Source: Pseudisothecium myosuroides | Taxonomy: Eukaryota; Streptophyta; Bryopsida; Hypnales; Lembophyllaceae | Reading direction: 5' to 3' | NCBI GenBank assembly: GCA_951799445.1 | Contig: OX637297.1 | Span: forward strand, 7,130,001 to 7,194,000 | Length of the DNA stretch: 64,000 nt | Shown here: positions 12,221-23,703 of the stretch, piece by piece | How positions within the stretch are numbered: the stretch's first letter is position 1 | Layout of the letters: every line of letters begins with the position of its first letter | Translations under genes and position numbers: made by a program | Notes under the pieces: generated by a model | Databases searched by the model: none | What the model was told of the DNA's origin: nothing | The model's input: only the letters and a program-made list of their open reading frames with translations

Positions 12221-12449
12221 CTATCTAGGGTAGCAGTAGCAGTAATTGTAGTTAGGATTCTTACCAGGATGGTAGTTCCGGAACCGGATTTTCCGGATGT
12301 AGGCCCAGTAGTTCCGGACTTTTAGGAGTTAAACGGTTTTGCAGTTTTCCCAGAACGGTCTTCAGGGCCGTTGTTTTTTTTGCTTTTTAGTTGGCCGTTG
12401 GCCGGTTTTCTGGTGGCCGTTTGGGCTGCCTTTTGTGGGTTTTTAAGGG

Positions 12450-12469
12450 CAGGCCGATTTGTTGGCCTG
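12450..12469 (+). other. Conserved LTR hairpin (B1 copy)
   Basis: Stem CAGGCCG/TGGCCTG closes a 6-nt loop (ATTTGT), about 230 bp after the ORF stop. The matching hairpin in A-type LTRs uses a different stem, GAGGGCA/TGCCCTC, with loop GCTTGT (17656-17675 in A1). Both sides of the stem have changed together, which argues for a selected RNA structure, for example in 3'-end formation or packaging. Confidence 0.55.
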
Positions 12470-13352
12470 TCATTCCTTTTTCCTTGTTCATTTAATCTAA
12501 AGCATTCAGGAAAGCACTCGTTGGATTATTCTCTTGCGTATCGCGTCTATAGTCACTTGTGTGGATGTGTAAGTGAGAGTGTGCAAGGGAGAGGAGTCCG
12601 GATTCGTGGACTGCCGGATTAGGCTAAGTGTGTCTTGCAGATGAGTTTTTAGACTTGCGCAGTGAGAAAGTGGCGCCTTTAAAACGCTGGTACGGTAATC
12701 CGGTGGAGACCAAGGAGTGGTCCGGAAGCTAGTCCGGAATTCGCAGGGGCGGTTCCGTGCGGAGATAGGCAACCGCCAGAGGAATATTTCCACCCGTCCG
12801 GAAGGCTAGTCAACCTCATGAGCGGTCGAGAGCTAGGAAGTCATTCCCTTAGTTCCGGAAGTCCGGTATCCGTCGTTGTAGTAAGGAGGACCTAACGCTA
12901 CCCTGTGTGACCAGCTTTCCGGATAGGCCATCCGGAATGTTGTGAGGAGGCCACCCTATTTACTCAACTAGATTTATTCTTGGGTTGTGTTTTGTTTTAT
13001 GTTATTAGAGTTTATGTCAGATACGGAGTGGTGCAGTTCCCTACCCCTCGGAAAGAGCAAGTGAGGAACCCTCTGAGGGTAAAACAGAGGTATCGAAAAC
13101 CAACTTGTTAGAAAGACGGAACCGGAATATTGGATAGGGCCGGATCCGGAAGAGAATCCGGAAAGGAAGTAGTTCCGGAAAAGTGTTTGTGTGTTGAAAG
13201 GACCCCTCTCAAGGTGGTCAAAGTCCGGAAACTTAGAGGTCTCGAGAAACTAATTTTGAAGCAACGTCTGGAATCTCCTGGGACGATAACTTGTGTCATC
13301 TTAGCACGTTTTTGTGGTTAAAGATACTTACACCTAGATTACGCGCACGACA

Positions 13353-15103
13353 GTGACGAGCATAAGGGCCTTGCTCACTCTGAATCCTACTCTGGGCTTA
13401 AAACCGTGGTGCCAGCGTGACCTCCGTAGGAATCCCCCTCCGTTGATTCGCGGATGATGGAAACTGTGGCACCCTCAACCAACCCAAGGGGCGCAAATAA
13501 TCCAAATCCTAACATTCAAGGGAACCTCCTTGAAGCCTAAATTATGCAAAATCCCTGCGTGTAATCGAAGGAGGCACCATTGACAGCCTGCCTACCATTG
13601 CGCACGGCCTAATGAGCAACCATGAATTTATAGCAACAATTACCGCATCCTAAAACTGTAATGTAAAACGCAGACAGGGTGCTGCCCCTAAACCCTAAGC
13701 GCTGCTGCTATACTTTGCGCGCAGTCCCTCTCGCACATGGGCACTCCGGAGGGTGCCTCATAATCATATGTAGAGGCACGGAGTGTCCAAGAAGTCCCTC
13801 ACCTGGTTTAAAGAAGGCCAATTGCAATCCTCTAATAGAGCTGGGAGGACCTCAAAGCCACCGCACCATAGCTTCGCACTCCACAACGCCTGCAGCCACA
13901 AATCGTCACGACGGATGCCATAAACCAAATAAGCAACCAGCGAGCGCTTGAGCGAGAGGTGTCGTGATACAGCAAAAACAGAAGAAGTGCATCTCCCCAC
14001 GCCCTCCGATGTGTTTGCGTATCCACAAGAACGCACAAGGCTCTCTTTGTCTCAAATCATGTGAAAGCGAAAACCGTAATGCACATAGCTCGTTAGTCAC
14101 GCGAAGACAGAACAGGGGACACTGGTGCAAAATATTGTCGCGAAGAAAATAGAGAGGGAGAATTCGGGAAAACCAGGAAGCGTGTGCATATGACCCTGCA
14201 CCCGGACGTACTGGTGATGGCCACATAGGTCGACCCCAAACCTACTTCTCCGTGTCCAAGCCAGACACTGACAATATCCACAAGTGTGGTTCGGGAAGAC
14301 CCTAAAATTGCCTGTATCTCAGAGTCTTCACGTCAATGTGCAGAAGGAGTACTATTTTATTGCCTTGGATACAGCTTTGCATTTATGAAGTTGTAGAATG
14401 CCGGCATTGTCATCTACAATGTATTGGGAGCTCAAATCATCATTTTCTTCCACCCATCTGACTGTGTGTGTGGAGGCTAAACCCTAAAATCGCATCTGTA
14501 TGTTATAAATTTTGGAAACTTCTGTTCATCTAAATTTAAGCTTCTAAGGATATAAGTATGCTTTACTTTTGAATACATGTTTCCCAATGCAGAGGACCAC
14601 GATGTGGGAAACATAATGCCTGATTGCAAGGTTTTTTGAAGGATACTTCTGCAATAAGTTTCTTCACATGTCATCGACATTTTAGATTACTGCAGTATCA
14701 AATTAGACCACGGGTATAAAGTAATGGACTCTAGAACCGTATTTTGGAACTTCTGAATATGTTCAAGAACTCAATTTCATTTTACAACATCTCCAGTCCA
14801 CCAATTTGAATTGCAGTCATTTCTGAATTCACTCATAAGAGAAATGAAAATTTGACCTCTGTATTGACTACCGCTTCAAACTTGGCTGTACCGTAAATTC
14901 AACTGTGTAGAGAAATGTCCTGTGACCGTAGGCGGGTGGGCTTGTCTTCCACATGTGCACACCACTGGCCAAATGTAAACGACGAGTACTATTTACAGAA
15001 TTTTTGCTCTGAACATATTATACAGCGTGCTACCCAAAATCTACGACACAGCTTAGACTCACCCAAAAATACACTGCGATACCATTCCCATTTTTGCGAA
15101 ACA
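13353..15103. other. Host segment between LTRs B1 and A1
   Basis: After the TSD this holds the upstream continuation of the minus-strand Y1 region (candidate exon 13803-14046). From about 14300 to 15098 it is AT-richer and I see no gene. Removing the flanking LTRs makes it continuous with 5293-9879 on the left and with 18617-18635 and 25627 onward on the right. Confidence 0.5.
13803..14046 (-). CDS. Candidate upstream exon of gene Y1
   Basis: The minus-strand frame contains SLKRSLVAYLVYGIRRDD, LWLQALWSAKLWCGGFEVLP and ALLEDCNWPSLNQ and stops at a good splice donor, CAG|GTGAGG, with the exon end at 13803. A TGA lies just upstream, so the exon must start after it, with an AG acceptor near 14046. 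It is on the same strand as Y1 and is cut off from it by LTR B1. No family recognised. Confidence 0.35.
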
Positions 15104-15412
15104 TTTGGGAGCACGGAAACTTAGAATAAAGGAAGATAGCATAGAAATAGGTTAGGAGTTAGTTAAAAATTTCAAAAATTTGGTAAGAAGTAGGAAATTA
15201 GATTCAGATGCGGATAGATTCCGGATAGTTAGAATCCAAGATTCCAGATCCTGTAAACCGGGTTTTTCCGAGTACAGGAACGGATCTTAAACCCAAGTTA
15301 GGTCGGATCGGAACAAGCTACGGAATAGGTATCCGACCTACGCTGCTAGGGAACCGTTACGGGAACGGACCTCTTTCCGTTTGCCAAGGGGAACGGTCGG
15401 CAGCTCGATTAG

Positions 15413-15420
15413 TACTTAAA
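15413..15420 (+). promoter_or_regulatory. TATA-like box inside LTR A1
   Basis: TACTTAAA, about 150 bp before the ORF start, at the same place as in LTR B1. A short inverted repeat, GGTGC-CAATT-GCACC, sits between it and the ATG and is kept in both subfamilies with different loops. Confidence 0.4.
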
Positions 15421-15569
15421 CTCTCGTCAGACCTAATCCTCCTCATTCTTCACTTTGCTGATTGTCTTGCGCACTTAGCTGAGAGAAAGAGTGGTGAGTT
15501 AGAGATCGCGACAGGGAGAGACGGGTGAGGTCGGTGCCAATTGCACCGGATTTAGTTGTCGGTGTCGGT

Positions 15570-17504
15570 ATGGTGGAGTCCAGCAAACCAGTAGCGTGTC
15601 GACCATCTATCACAGCTCGGATAGTTAGACCAACGATTCCCGCCGACCCAGCGCACCGGAAGGAGTTCTAGACAGATCTGACCCGGATGGGGTGTGTAGG
15701 TTTGATCCACCAACCTTGGAATGTCAAGAACGCGGAAATGCTGGAGCAGCTGATCTCGGGAGTCCCGAATCAATTCGAGTTGACTGTGAGAGGCCAACCC
15801 GGAGCATGGACGGCGGAGGTGTGGGCTGACGTATACGGGTTTGGGAAGGACGGATCTGGATTAGGTTCTCGGGTAGAGATGTACGGGATTGGAAAGTTCC
15901 GCAATCCGGTTACCACTAAGGACGGATACCCAGTGAGTGACTGTAAGGATGCTAGGCAGAAACGGGTGTTGGAATTCTTGATTCCGATTATGTATCCGGA
16001 AAAGCCCACCCAAGTTACGGTTACGGTGGCCAACACTATCTTTGGGGCTTTAGAAGATAAGGTAGTTCACTGGGGGAAAGTTCTAGCCGGGATAGTAAAG
16101 AAGCTCGTGTCGCATGTAGGGAAGGGGAAGCCGAGTCTTCTCAGTCCATACTTGTTTCACCTGTATCACCATCAGGAGGTGCTGACAAGTGAAGAGATGG
16201 TGATTTACAACACCGGATTGGAAATCGTGAAGTACGGTCTCACGCACGAGATTCCACCGGATACTCCGATCGAGGGAGAGGAGGAGGAAGAAGAAGAAGA
16301 CGATGAAGAGGAAGAAGAACCGCAGCAGCAGGACCTGGTCGACAAGCGGGAGAAGAGAAGGAAGTCGACCAACCCGAACTCGAGGGTGGAACAACTGACC
16401 CCGGAAAAGGGTGAGCTGAGTCCACCCCCGGAATCGGAACCGCAGTCGGACTTCTTCGACGCCGGAATGCAGTGGATGGAGGAGGCCAAGCACATGTATT
16501 TTGGCATGTCGGACATGATCCTGGCGATTGCTGCAGAGTTAAAGGTGGAGCCGGAGGATATCGTAAATCAGATCCGGAAACTACCAAGCCCGGATCTGAT
16601 TCGTGAGAAGGACGAGCGGATCAAGAGCTTGGAGAAGGAAAGGGATGACCTGTTAGGTCGGGTGAACTGGGCGGAGACGGATGCCGCAGTTGCACGGCAG
16701 AAGGAGGCGGAAGCTCTCCAACTCGTCCACAATTTGACCACGTTGGTGGAGCAGCTCGCGGAAGCTGTGGTCAAATCCCGACTCTTCACCAATCAGCTGA
16801 GTGGTATAGGCCACTTATCCGGGTCCAAGGTAGTAACGATCTTGGTGGACTTCCAGGCCCGGATGGAAGGTATTCTGAAGGAGATGGTGCAACTGTTGGG
16901 GCACCTCGACTTGAACAAGCCCTTGGACTTCACCCACTTTCCGGAGCTGCCCAACGTCGACTTGTTGAAGACGCCCCAGAAGCCGGGGTCAGGGATCGGT
17001 TTACCCGCATCCCCAAGACCTACTCCAGGTCAGGCACGGATCCAGACGAAGACCACGAAGTTCGGCCAGACGAGGAGTGTCCAGTCGATTCCGGTAGGAG
17101 AAGGGAGTTCTGTTCCGGCAATTGGAACATTAGTCCGGAGCGATTTAATCCAACGGATGGGGGCCTTGTCAAACCCGGCTCGGACCAATCCGGTCGACTT
17201 TACTCACATGCAGAAGGCATCGCCTAGAAGGAATACAACTCCGATTCAGCTGGACAATTCGCCAGAGAAAGAGACCAGAGTGGAGATGATCCAAGAGTTT
17301 GAGAAGGGGGAATTCACTTCCGGCGATGAGACGGAATCGGATGACGACCCGCCGCCGATCCAGTGGAAGATTCCGACCCGGGCTGCAACGAAGTCCACCC
17401 CACCGAAAACAAGCAGGAAACCACCTGCAGGGCCGAGTAGCAGCTCGAAGAAATCAAAGCGGGGAAAGTAGTTAGTTAGTATGTTTGCAATATTAGGATT
17501 TTGA
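15570..17504 (+). CDS. LTR-encoded protein, type A
   Basis: Start ATG at 15570 gives MVESSKPVACRPSITARI. One TAG at 15669 replaces the Glu codon of relatives (KEF*TDL against KELETDL). A second TAG at 17469 follows SKKSKRGK; under UAR=Gln the frame continues 11 codons to TGA at 17502, while under the standard code it would end at 17471 and be broken at codon 34. Regions: globular N-terminus (LTVRGQPGAWTAEVWADVY, VTVANTIFGALEDKVVHW, LLSPYLFHLYHHQEVLTSEE), acidic stretch with Q, coiled-coil (LIREKDERIKSLEKERDDLL), conserved HLSGSKVVTILVDFQARMEG, and a serine/lysine-rich tail resembling a nuclear localisation signal. No enzymatic motif is visible. Function unknown. Confidence 0.6.
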
Positions 17505-17655
17505 ATCTAGAGCGGATTTTCCGTGCGTGGGGCCCGGTTCCGGATTCTTAGGAGTAGTTGACTTTGAACTTTCCGGATATTACGGTTGGTTACTGATTGG
17601 TCACCTAGATTTTCAGGTGTTCTTTTTTTGGCTTTTTGTTTGGGCTTTTTAAGTG

Positions 17656-17675
17656 GAGGGCAGCTTGTTGCCCTC
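17656..17675 (+). other. Conserved LTR hairpin (A1 copy)
   Basis: Perfect 7-bp stem GAGGGCA/TGCCCTC with loop GCTTGT, followed by CTCATTCC. The same place in A2 (21128-21147), A3 (30415-30434), A4 (48514-48533) and the B-type LTRs keeps the fold; see the separate finding. Confidence 0.6.
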
Positions 17676-20194
17676 TCATTCCATCCTTGCCCATTTTGTG
17701 TGCATTAGTTTATGCTCACAGTCTCTTTTCTTTAATCTGAGCCACTAAGTGGACATTCGGATTTCTGGCTATGTGTGCGTTTTCTTGAGTTGTTTATGAA
17801 TGGTGAAAGTGTGAGAGAGGGCGGATGAGGGGGAATCCGGGTTGAGAACTAGTTGGACCTGTTTTGAGCGAGTAAGTTTGTGAGGAAGCTTTACTAGACT
17901 TGTGAGTAAGGACTTGTGCGTGGTACCTTTAAATTGCCGTAACGGTGATCCGGTTCTAAGGAGTGGTGCGGATGCGAGTCCGGAATCCAGGGAGGGTTCC
18001 GAGCGGAGATAAGCGACCGCCAGCGGAAAATCCCCACTCACCGGAAGGTTTGCCAACCATAGGATCAGTCTGGTAGATAGATGCATGAATCTCTTCCAGT
18101 TCCGGCTATCTTGATCTGTCGTTGTAGTAGAAGTGGAAGGATGCAAATCCTGAGTGACCTGTTTTCCGAGCAAGATACCCGGGGAATTGTGAGGATTGAT
18201 ACTTCCTCTACTCTGCAATAAGAACTTGGTTAGGATTGTTTTGTGTGAGGATTTGTGCAGAAAAATAGATGTCTATGAGTGGTGCGTTCCTACCCCTCTA
18301 AAAGATCAAATGCGGACACCGTGAGGGTAAAACAGGGGAATAGAAAACCAGTGGAATTTAATGAAGTGAGACCCGGAATCCTGATCATACCGGAAACCGG
18401 AAAGAGATAGATCCGGATCGGGATCCGGAAGGTTATTGTATAAGGAATAGAAAAGGAAAGAGGTGTTGCTTGGGATTTTTGTTATTTGGATTAGGATCCG
18501 GAAACTCCTTAGCCTGCTGAAACATACTAGAATCTCCTGGGACGATATTTCGTGTTATCTTACCATCATTTTGGTGTTAAGGATACTTATGCTTATATTG
18601 CGCGTACGACAAAACACTATCTTGGAGAAACACTGTGTCGTACGCATAATCTAGGCGTAAGTATCTTTAACACAAAAACGTGGTAAGATGACACAAGTTA
18701 TCATCCCAGGAGATTCCAAACGTTATCTCAATCTTAGTTTCCTTAGACCTTTAAGTTTCCGGATTTTGATTACCTCAAGAGGGGTCCATCCAACTCACAA
18801 ACTCTCTTCCGGAACTACTTTCTCTCCGAATTCAATCCCGGATATGGCTCTATCCGGCCTTCCAGTTCCGACTCTCTAACAAGTTGGTTTTTGGTACCTC
18901 TGTTTTACCCTCAGAGGGTCCTCACTTGCTCTTTTTGAGGGGTAGGGAACTTCACCACTCTAAACTTGACACAAACTCTATTAACACAAACAAAACACAA
19001 CCCAAGAATATAACTAGTTGAGCAAACAGGGTCGCATCCTCACAACCTCTTGGATGGCCTATCCGGAAAGCTGGTCACACAGGGTAGCGTTAGATTTTCC
19101 TTACTACAACGACGGATACCGGACTTTCAAAACTAAGGATTAATGTCCTAGCTAGCGACCGCTCATGAGTGGGCAGACCTTCTGGTGGTTGAAAATATTC
19201 CTCTAGCGGCTGCTGACTTCCGCTCGAAACCACTATTGGATTCCGAACTAGCATCCTGGTCACTTCCGGACCTCCACCGGATCACCGTTCTAGCAAATTA
19301 AAGGCACCACGTACATCACCTCACTTGCAAATCTCAAACTACTCTGTAAAATACACTTAGCCTTAATCCGGCAGCCCAAGAATTCGGACTCCTCCCTTGC
19401 ACACTCTCACTTACACATCCACACAAGTGACTATAGACGTGATATGCAAGAGAATAATCCACCATGTGCTTTCCAGAATGCTTCAAATTAAATGAACAAG
19501 GAAAGGAATGACAGGCCAACAAGCCGGCTTGTCCTTAAAAACCCACAAAAAGGCGGCCCAAACGGCCACCAGAAACCCGACCAATAGCCAAACAAAAAGC
19601 AAAAAGCAAAAAGCACAAAGGCAACGGCCCCTAGGACCGTTCCAAGGAAAACAAAAAGCTATTGTCCCTAAAAGTCTGGAACCTCAGACCCCACATTCAG
19701 GTAACCTGGTTCCGGAACTAACTATCCGGCTAAAATTCTAACTACCATAATAGCCGCCCTAACTAGTCATTTCCCCTTCCGGGCTTTCTTCACTGAAGTC
19801 CCGCCCTTAGATGGCGACGCACCTGACTTCTGGGGCGGGGTGGTCTTTGTCTTTGACCGGGTCCGGGGATGTTGGAACTCTTCCTCCGACTGGATGTGTG
19901 GAGCCGTTTCCACCTCCTCTTCTTCCGATTCCTCCTTTGCTTCATTGAGTAGCCATTGTCCCCTTGGCTTCGGCTGTGTGAGGTCTATGAGCTGGGACGG
20001 TGGGGGTGCTTGAATCATGGGCTGGAGCATATGAGTGAAACTCATCGGATCCGTCCAAGCCGGATTCAACATCGTTCTGGGTATGGCTGGCACAAGAAAA
20101 ACGGAAGAAACCTGACGGTCAAGGAAGAGATTCACCACCAACGCGGTTCTTCTAATTGGTACGGTTGAAACCACATCCTTCATTGGTGTGGTAT

Positions 20195-23100
20195 TGTCGT
20201 ACGCACAATCTAGGCGTAAATATCCTTAACACCAAAAAGATGATAAGATAACACGAAATATCGTCCCAGGAGATTCTAGTATGTCATAGTAAGCTAAGGA
20301 GTATCCGGGTCTTGATCAAAACAACAAAATCCAAGCAACACCTCTTTCTTTTCCTATTTCTAACACAATGGTCTTCCGGATCCCAATCCGGATCTATCCC
20401 TTTCCGATTTCCGATTTGATCCGGATTCCGGGTCTCACTTATTAACTGCGACTGGTTTTCTATTCCCCTGTTTTACCCTCACGGTGTCCGCATTTGATCT
20501 TTTAGAGGGGTAGGAACGCACCACTCATAGACATCTATTTTTCTGCACAAAACTTCACACAAAACAATCCTAACTGAGTTTTTATTGTAGAATAGAGAAA
20601 GTAATAATCCTCACAATTCCCCGGGTAGCTTGCCCGGAAAACAGGTCACTCAGAATTGCATCCTTCCACTTCTACTACAACGACAGATCAAGACAGCCGG
20701 AACTGAAAGAGATTCGTGCATCTATCGACCAGTCTGATCCTATGGTTGGCAGACCTTCCGGTGAGTGGGGATTTTCCGCTGGCGGTCGCTTATCTCCGCT
20801 CGGAACCCTCCCTGGATTCCGGACTCGCATCCGCACCAATCTTTAGAACCGGATCACTGTTACAGCAATTTAAAGGTACCACGCGCAAGTCCTTACTCAC
20901 AAGTCTAGTAAAGTTTCCTCACAAACTTACTCGCTCAAATCAGGTCCAACTAATTCTCAACCCGGATTCCCCCACACCCGCCCTCTCTCACACTTTTGAC
21001 ACTCCATAAACAACTCAAGAAAACGCACACATAGCCAGAAATCCGAATGTCCACTTAGTGGCTCAGATTAGAGAAAAGAGAATATGAACATAAACTAATG
21101 CATACAAAATGGGCAAGGATGGAATGAGAGGGCAACAAGCTGCCCTCCACTTAAAAAGCCCAAACAAAAAGCCAAAAAAAGAACACCTGAAAATCTAGGT
21201 GACCAATCAGTAACCAACCGTAATATCCAGAAAGTTCAAAGTCAACTACTCCTAAGAATCCGGAACCGGGCCCCACGCACGGAAAATCCGCTCTAGATTC
21301 AAAATCCTAATATTGCAAACATACTAACTAACTACTTTCCCCGCTTTGATTTCTTCGAGCTGCTACTCGGCCCTGCAGGTGGTTTCCTGCTTGTTTTCGG
21401 TGGGGTGGACTTCGTTGCAGCCCGGGTCGGAATCTTCCGCTTGATCGGCAGTGGGTCGTCATCCGAGGCCGTCTCATCCCCGGAAGTGAATTCCCCCTTC
21501 TCGGACTCCTGGATCATCTCCAGTCTGGTCTCTCTCTCGGGTGAATCGTCCAGCTGAATCGGTGTTGTATTCTTCTTGGGCGATGCCTTTTGCATATGTG
21601 AAAAGTCGACCGGATTGGTCCGAGCCGGGTTTGACAAGGCCTCCATCCGGTGGATTAAATCGCTCCGGACGGATGTTCCGGATGTCGGAACGGTACTTCC
21701 TGCTACTACCGGAATCGACTGGATACTCCTCGTCTGGCCGAACTTAGTGGTCTTCATTTGGATCCGTGTCTGACTTGGAGTAGGTCTTGGGGATGGCTGT
21801 AGACTGATCCCTGGCCCCGGCTTCTGGGGCGTCTTCAACAAGTCGACGTTGGGCAGCTCCAGAAAGTGGGTGAAGTCCAAGGGCTTGTTCGGGTCGAGGT
21901 GCCCCAACAGTTGCGCCATCTCCTTCAAAATTCCTTCCATCTGGGCCTGGAAGTCCACCAAGATGGTTACCACCTTGGACCCAGATAAGTGGCCTGTGCC
22001 ACTCAGTTGATTGCTGAAGAGTCGGGATTTGATCACAGCTTCCGAGGGCTGCTCTACCAACGCGGTCAAATTGTAGACGAGTTGGAGAGCTTCCGCCTCC
22101 TTCTGCCGTACAACTGCGGCATCCGTCTCCGCCCAGTTCACCCAACCTAACAGGTCATCCCTTTCCTTCTCCAAGCTCTTGATCCGCTCGTCCTTCTCAC
22201 GAATTAGATCCGAGCTCGGTAGCCGCCGGATCTCCTTTATGATATCTTCCGGCTCCACCTTCAGCTCCGCAGCAATTCCCAGGATCATATCCGACATGCC
22301 AAAGTGCATGTGCTTAGCCTCCTCCATCCACTGTGTTCCGACGTCGAAGAAGTCCGACTGCATTTCCGATCCCGGGGCTGACTTGACTCTCCTTTTTCCG
22401 GGGTCGACTGTTCCACCCTCGAGTTCGGATTGGTCGACTTCCTTCTCTTTTCCCGTTTGTCGACCAGGTCCTGCTGCTGCGGTTCTTCTTCCTCGTCTTT
22501 GTCTTCTTCTTCTTCCTCCTCCTCCCCCTCGATTGGGGTATCCGGCAGAATTTTGTGCGTGAGACCATACTTCACTATTTCCAATCCGGTGTTGTAAATC
22601 ACCACCTCTTCACTAGTCAGCACCTCCTGATGGTGGTACAGGTGAAACAGATACGGACTGAGAAGACTCGACTTCCCCTTCCCTACATGCGACACGAGCT
22701 TCTTTACTATCCCGGCTAGAACTTTCCCCCAGTGAACTACCTTATCTTCTAAAGCCCCAAAGATAGTGTTGGCCACCGTAACCGTAACTCGGGTGGGCTT
22801 TTCCGGATACAGGATCGGAATCAAAAATTCCAACACCCGTTTCTGCCTAGCGTCCTTACAGTCACTCACGGGGTATCCGTCCTTAGTGGTAACCGGATTA
22901 CGGAACTTCCCAATCCCGTACTTCTCTACCCGAGAACCTAATCCGGACCTGTTCTTCTCAAACCCATATACGTCAGCCCATACATCCGTCGTCCATGCTC
23001 CGGGTTGGCCTCTCACAGTCAACTCAAGCTGATTTGGGACCCCTGAGATCAGCTGCTCCAGCATCTCCTGGTCCTTCACATTCCACGGTCGGTGAATCAA

Positions 23101-23703
23101 ACCTACGCACCCCATCCGGGTCAGATCTGTCTCTAACTCCTTCCGGTGAGTTGGGTCGGTGGGAATAGTCGGTCTAACTATCCGAGCTGTGACTGAAGGC
23201 CGACGCGCTACCGAATTACTAGACTCCGCCATAGTTCACCGACACCGACCACTAAATCCGGTGCAATCGGCACCGACCTCACTCGTCTCTTCCTGTCGCG
23301 ATTTCTAACTCACCACTCTTTCTCTCAGCTAAGTGCGTAAGACAATCAGCAAAGTGAAGAATGAGGAAGATTAGGTCTGGCGACAGTTTAAGTACTAGTC
23401 GAGCTGCCAACCGTTCCCCTTGGCGAACGGAAAGAGGTCCGTTCCCGTAATGGTTCCCTAGCGGCATAGGTCGGATACCTATTCCGTAGCTCGTTCCGAT
23501 CCGACCTAACTAGGATTTAAGATCCGCTTCTGCTCTCAAAAGAACCCGGTTTAAAGGATCTGAAATCTCGGATTCTAACTATCCGGAATCTATCTGTATC
23601 CGGATCTAATTTCTTACTTCTTACCAAAGTTTTGAAATTTTTGACTAACTCCTACCCTATTCCTATGCTATTTTCCTTTATTCTAAGTTTCCGTACTCCC
23701 ACA
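20195..23703 (-). mobile_element. Solo LTR A2, nested in LTR B2
   Basis: A 3,509-bp A-type LTR from TGTCGTACGC (20195) to ...CGTACTCCCACA (23703). The flanks are GGTAT (20190-20194) and GGTAC (23704-23708), a five-base duplication with one difference. Joining the flanks restores the B-type coding sequence as it appears uninterrupted at 3727-3760. It carries the hairpin at 21128-21147 and the tRNA-Asp-like 12-mer (reverse) at 20673-20684. Confidence 0.88.
21332..23232 (-). pseudogene. LTR-encoded protein type A, copy A2 (one frameshift)
   Basis: ATG at 23232 gives MAESSNSVARRPSVTARIVR. The N-terminal half is open to about 22370, where one base is missing (the frame changes after ...KGESSQP). 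The second frame then runs from MQSDFFDVGTQWMEEAKHM to SSSKKSKRGK at 21332. Apart from this single base the copy is close to complete: 1,901 nt against 1,902 in A1. It has no internal UAR codon before its end. Confidence 0.75.

Larger units (their letters stand above)
9880..13352 (+). mobile_element. Solo LTR B1, subfamily B, with TSD GTGAC
   Basis: A 3,473-bp LTR runs from TATGGGAGTACG (normally TG at the tip) to GCGCACGACA. Target-site duplications are exact: GTGAC at 9875-9879 and again at 13353-13357. No internal retrotransposon region or second LTR follows, so it is a solo LTR. It contains a TATA-like box, one long ORF, the conserved hairpin (12450-12469) and the 12-nt motif GTCGTTGTAGTA at 12872. 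CCGGA/TCCGG occurs dozens of times. It is inserted in the minus-strand Y1 gene. Confidence 0.85.
15104..18611 (+). mobile_element. Solo LTR A1, subfamily A, with TSD AAACA
   Basis: A 3,508-bp LTR starts TTTGGGAGCACGGAAAC (TGTGGGAGCACGG in relatives) and ends GCGCGTACGACA. The target-site duplication AAACA is exact at 15099-15103 and 18612-18616. There is no PBS or internal region next to it. It carries an ORF (15570-17504), a TATA-like box at 15413, the hairpin at 17656-17675 and GTCGTTGTAGTA at 18118. Only 24 bp separate its 3' end from the 3' end of LTR B2, so the two lie tail to tail. Confidence 0.9.

Noticed and set aside
15104..18611. The 3.5-kb unit as a DNA transposon or independent gene duplication
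   Set aside because: TG...CA ends, 5-bp duplications and a PBS directly after the copy at 29488 identify it as an LTR.
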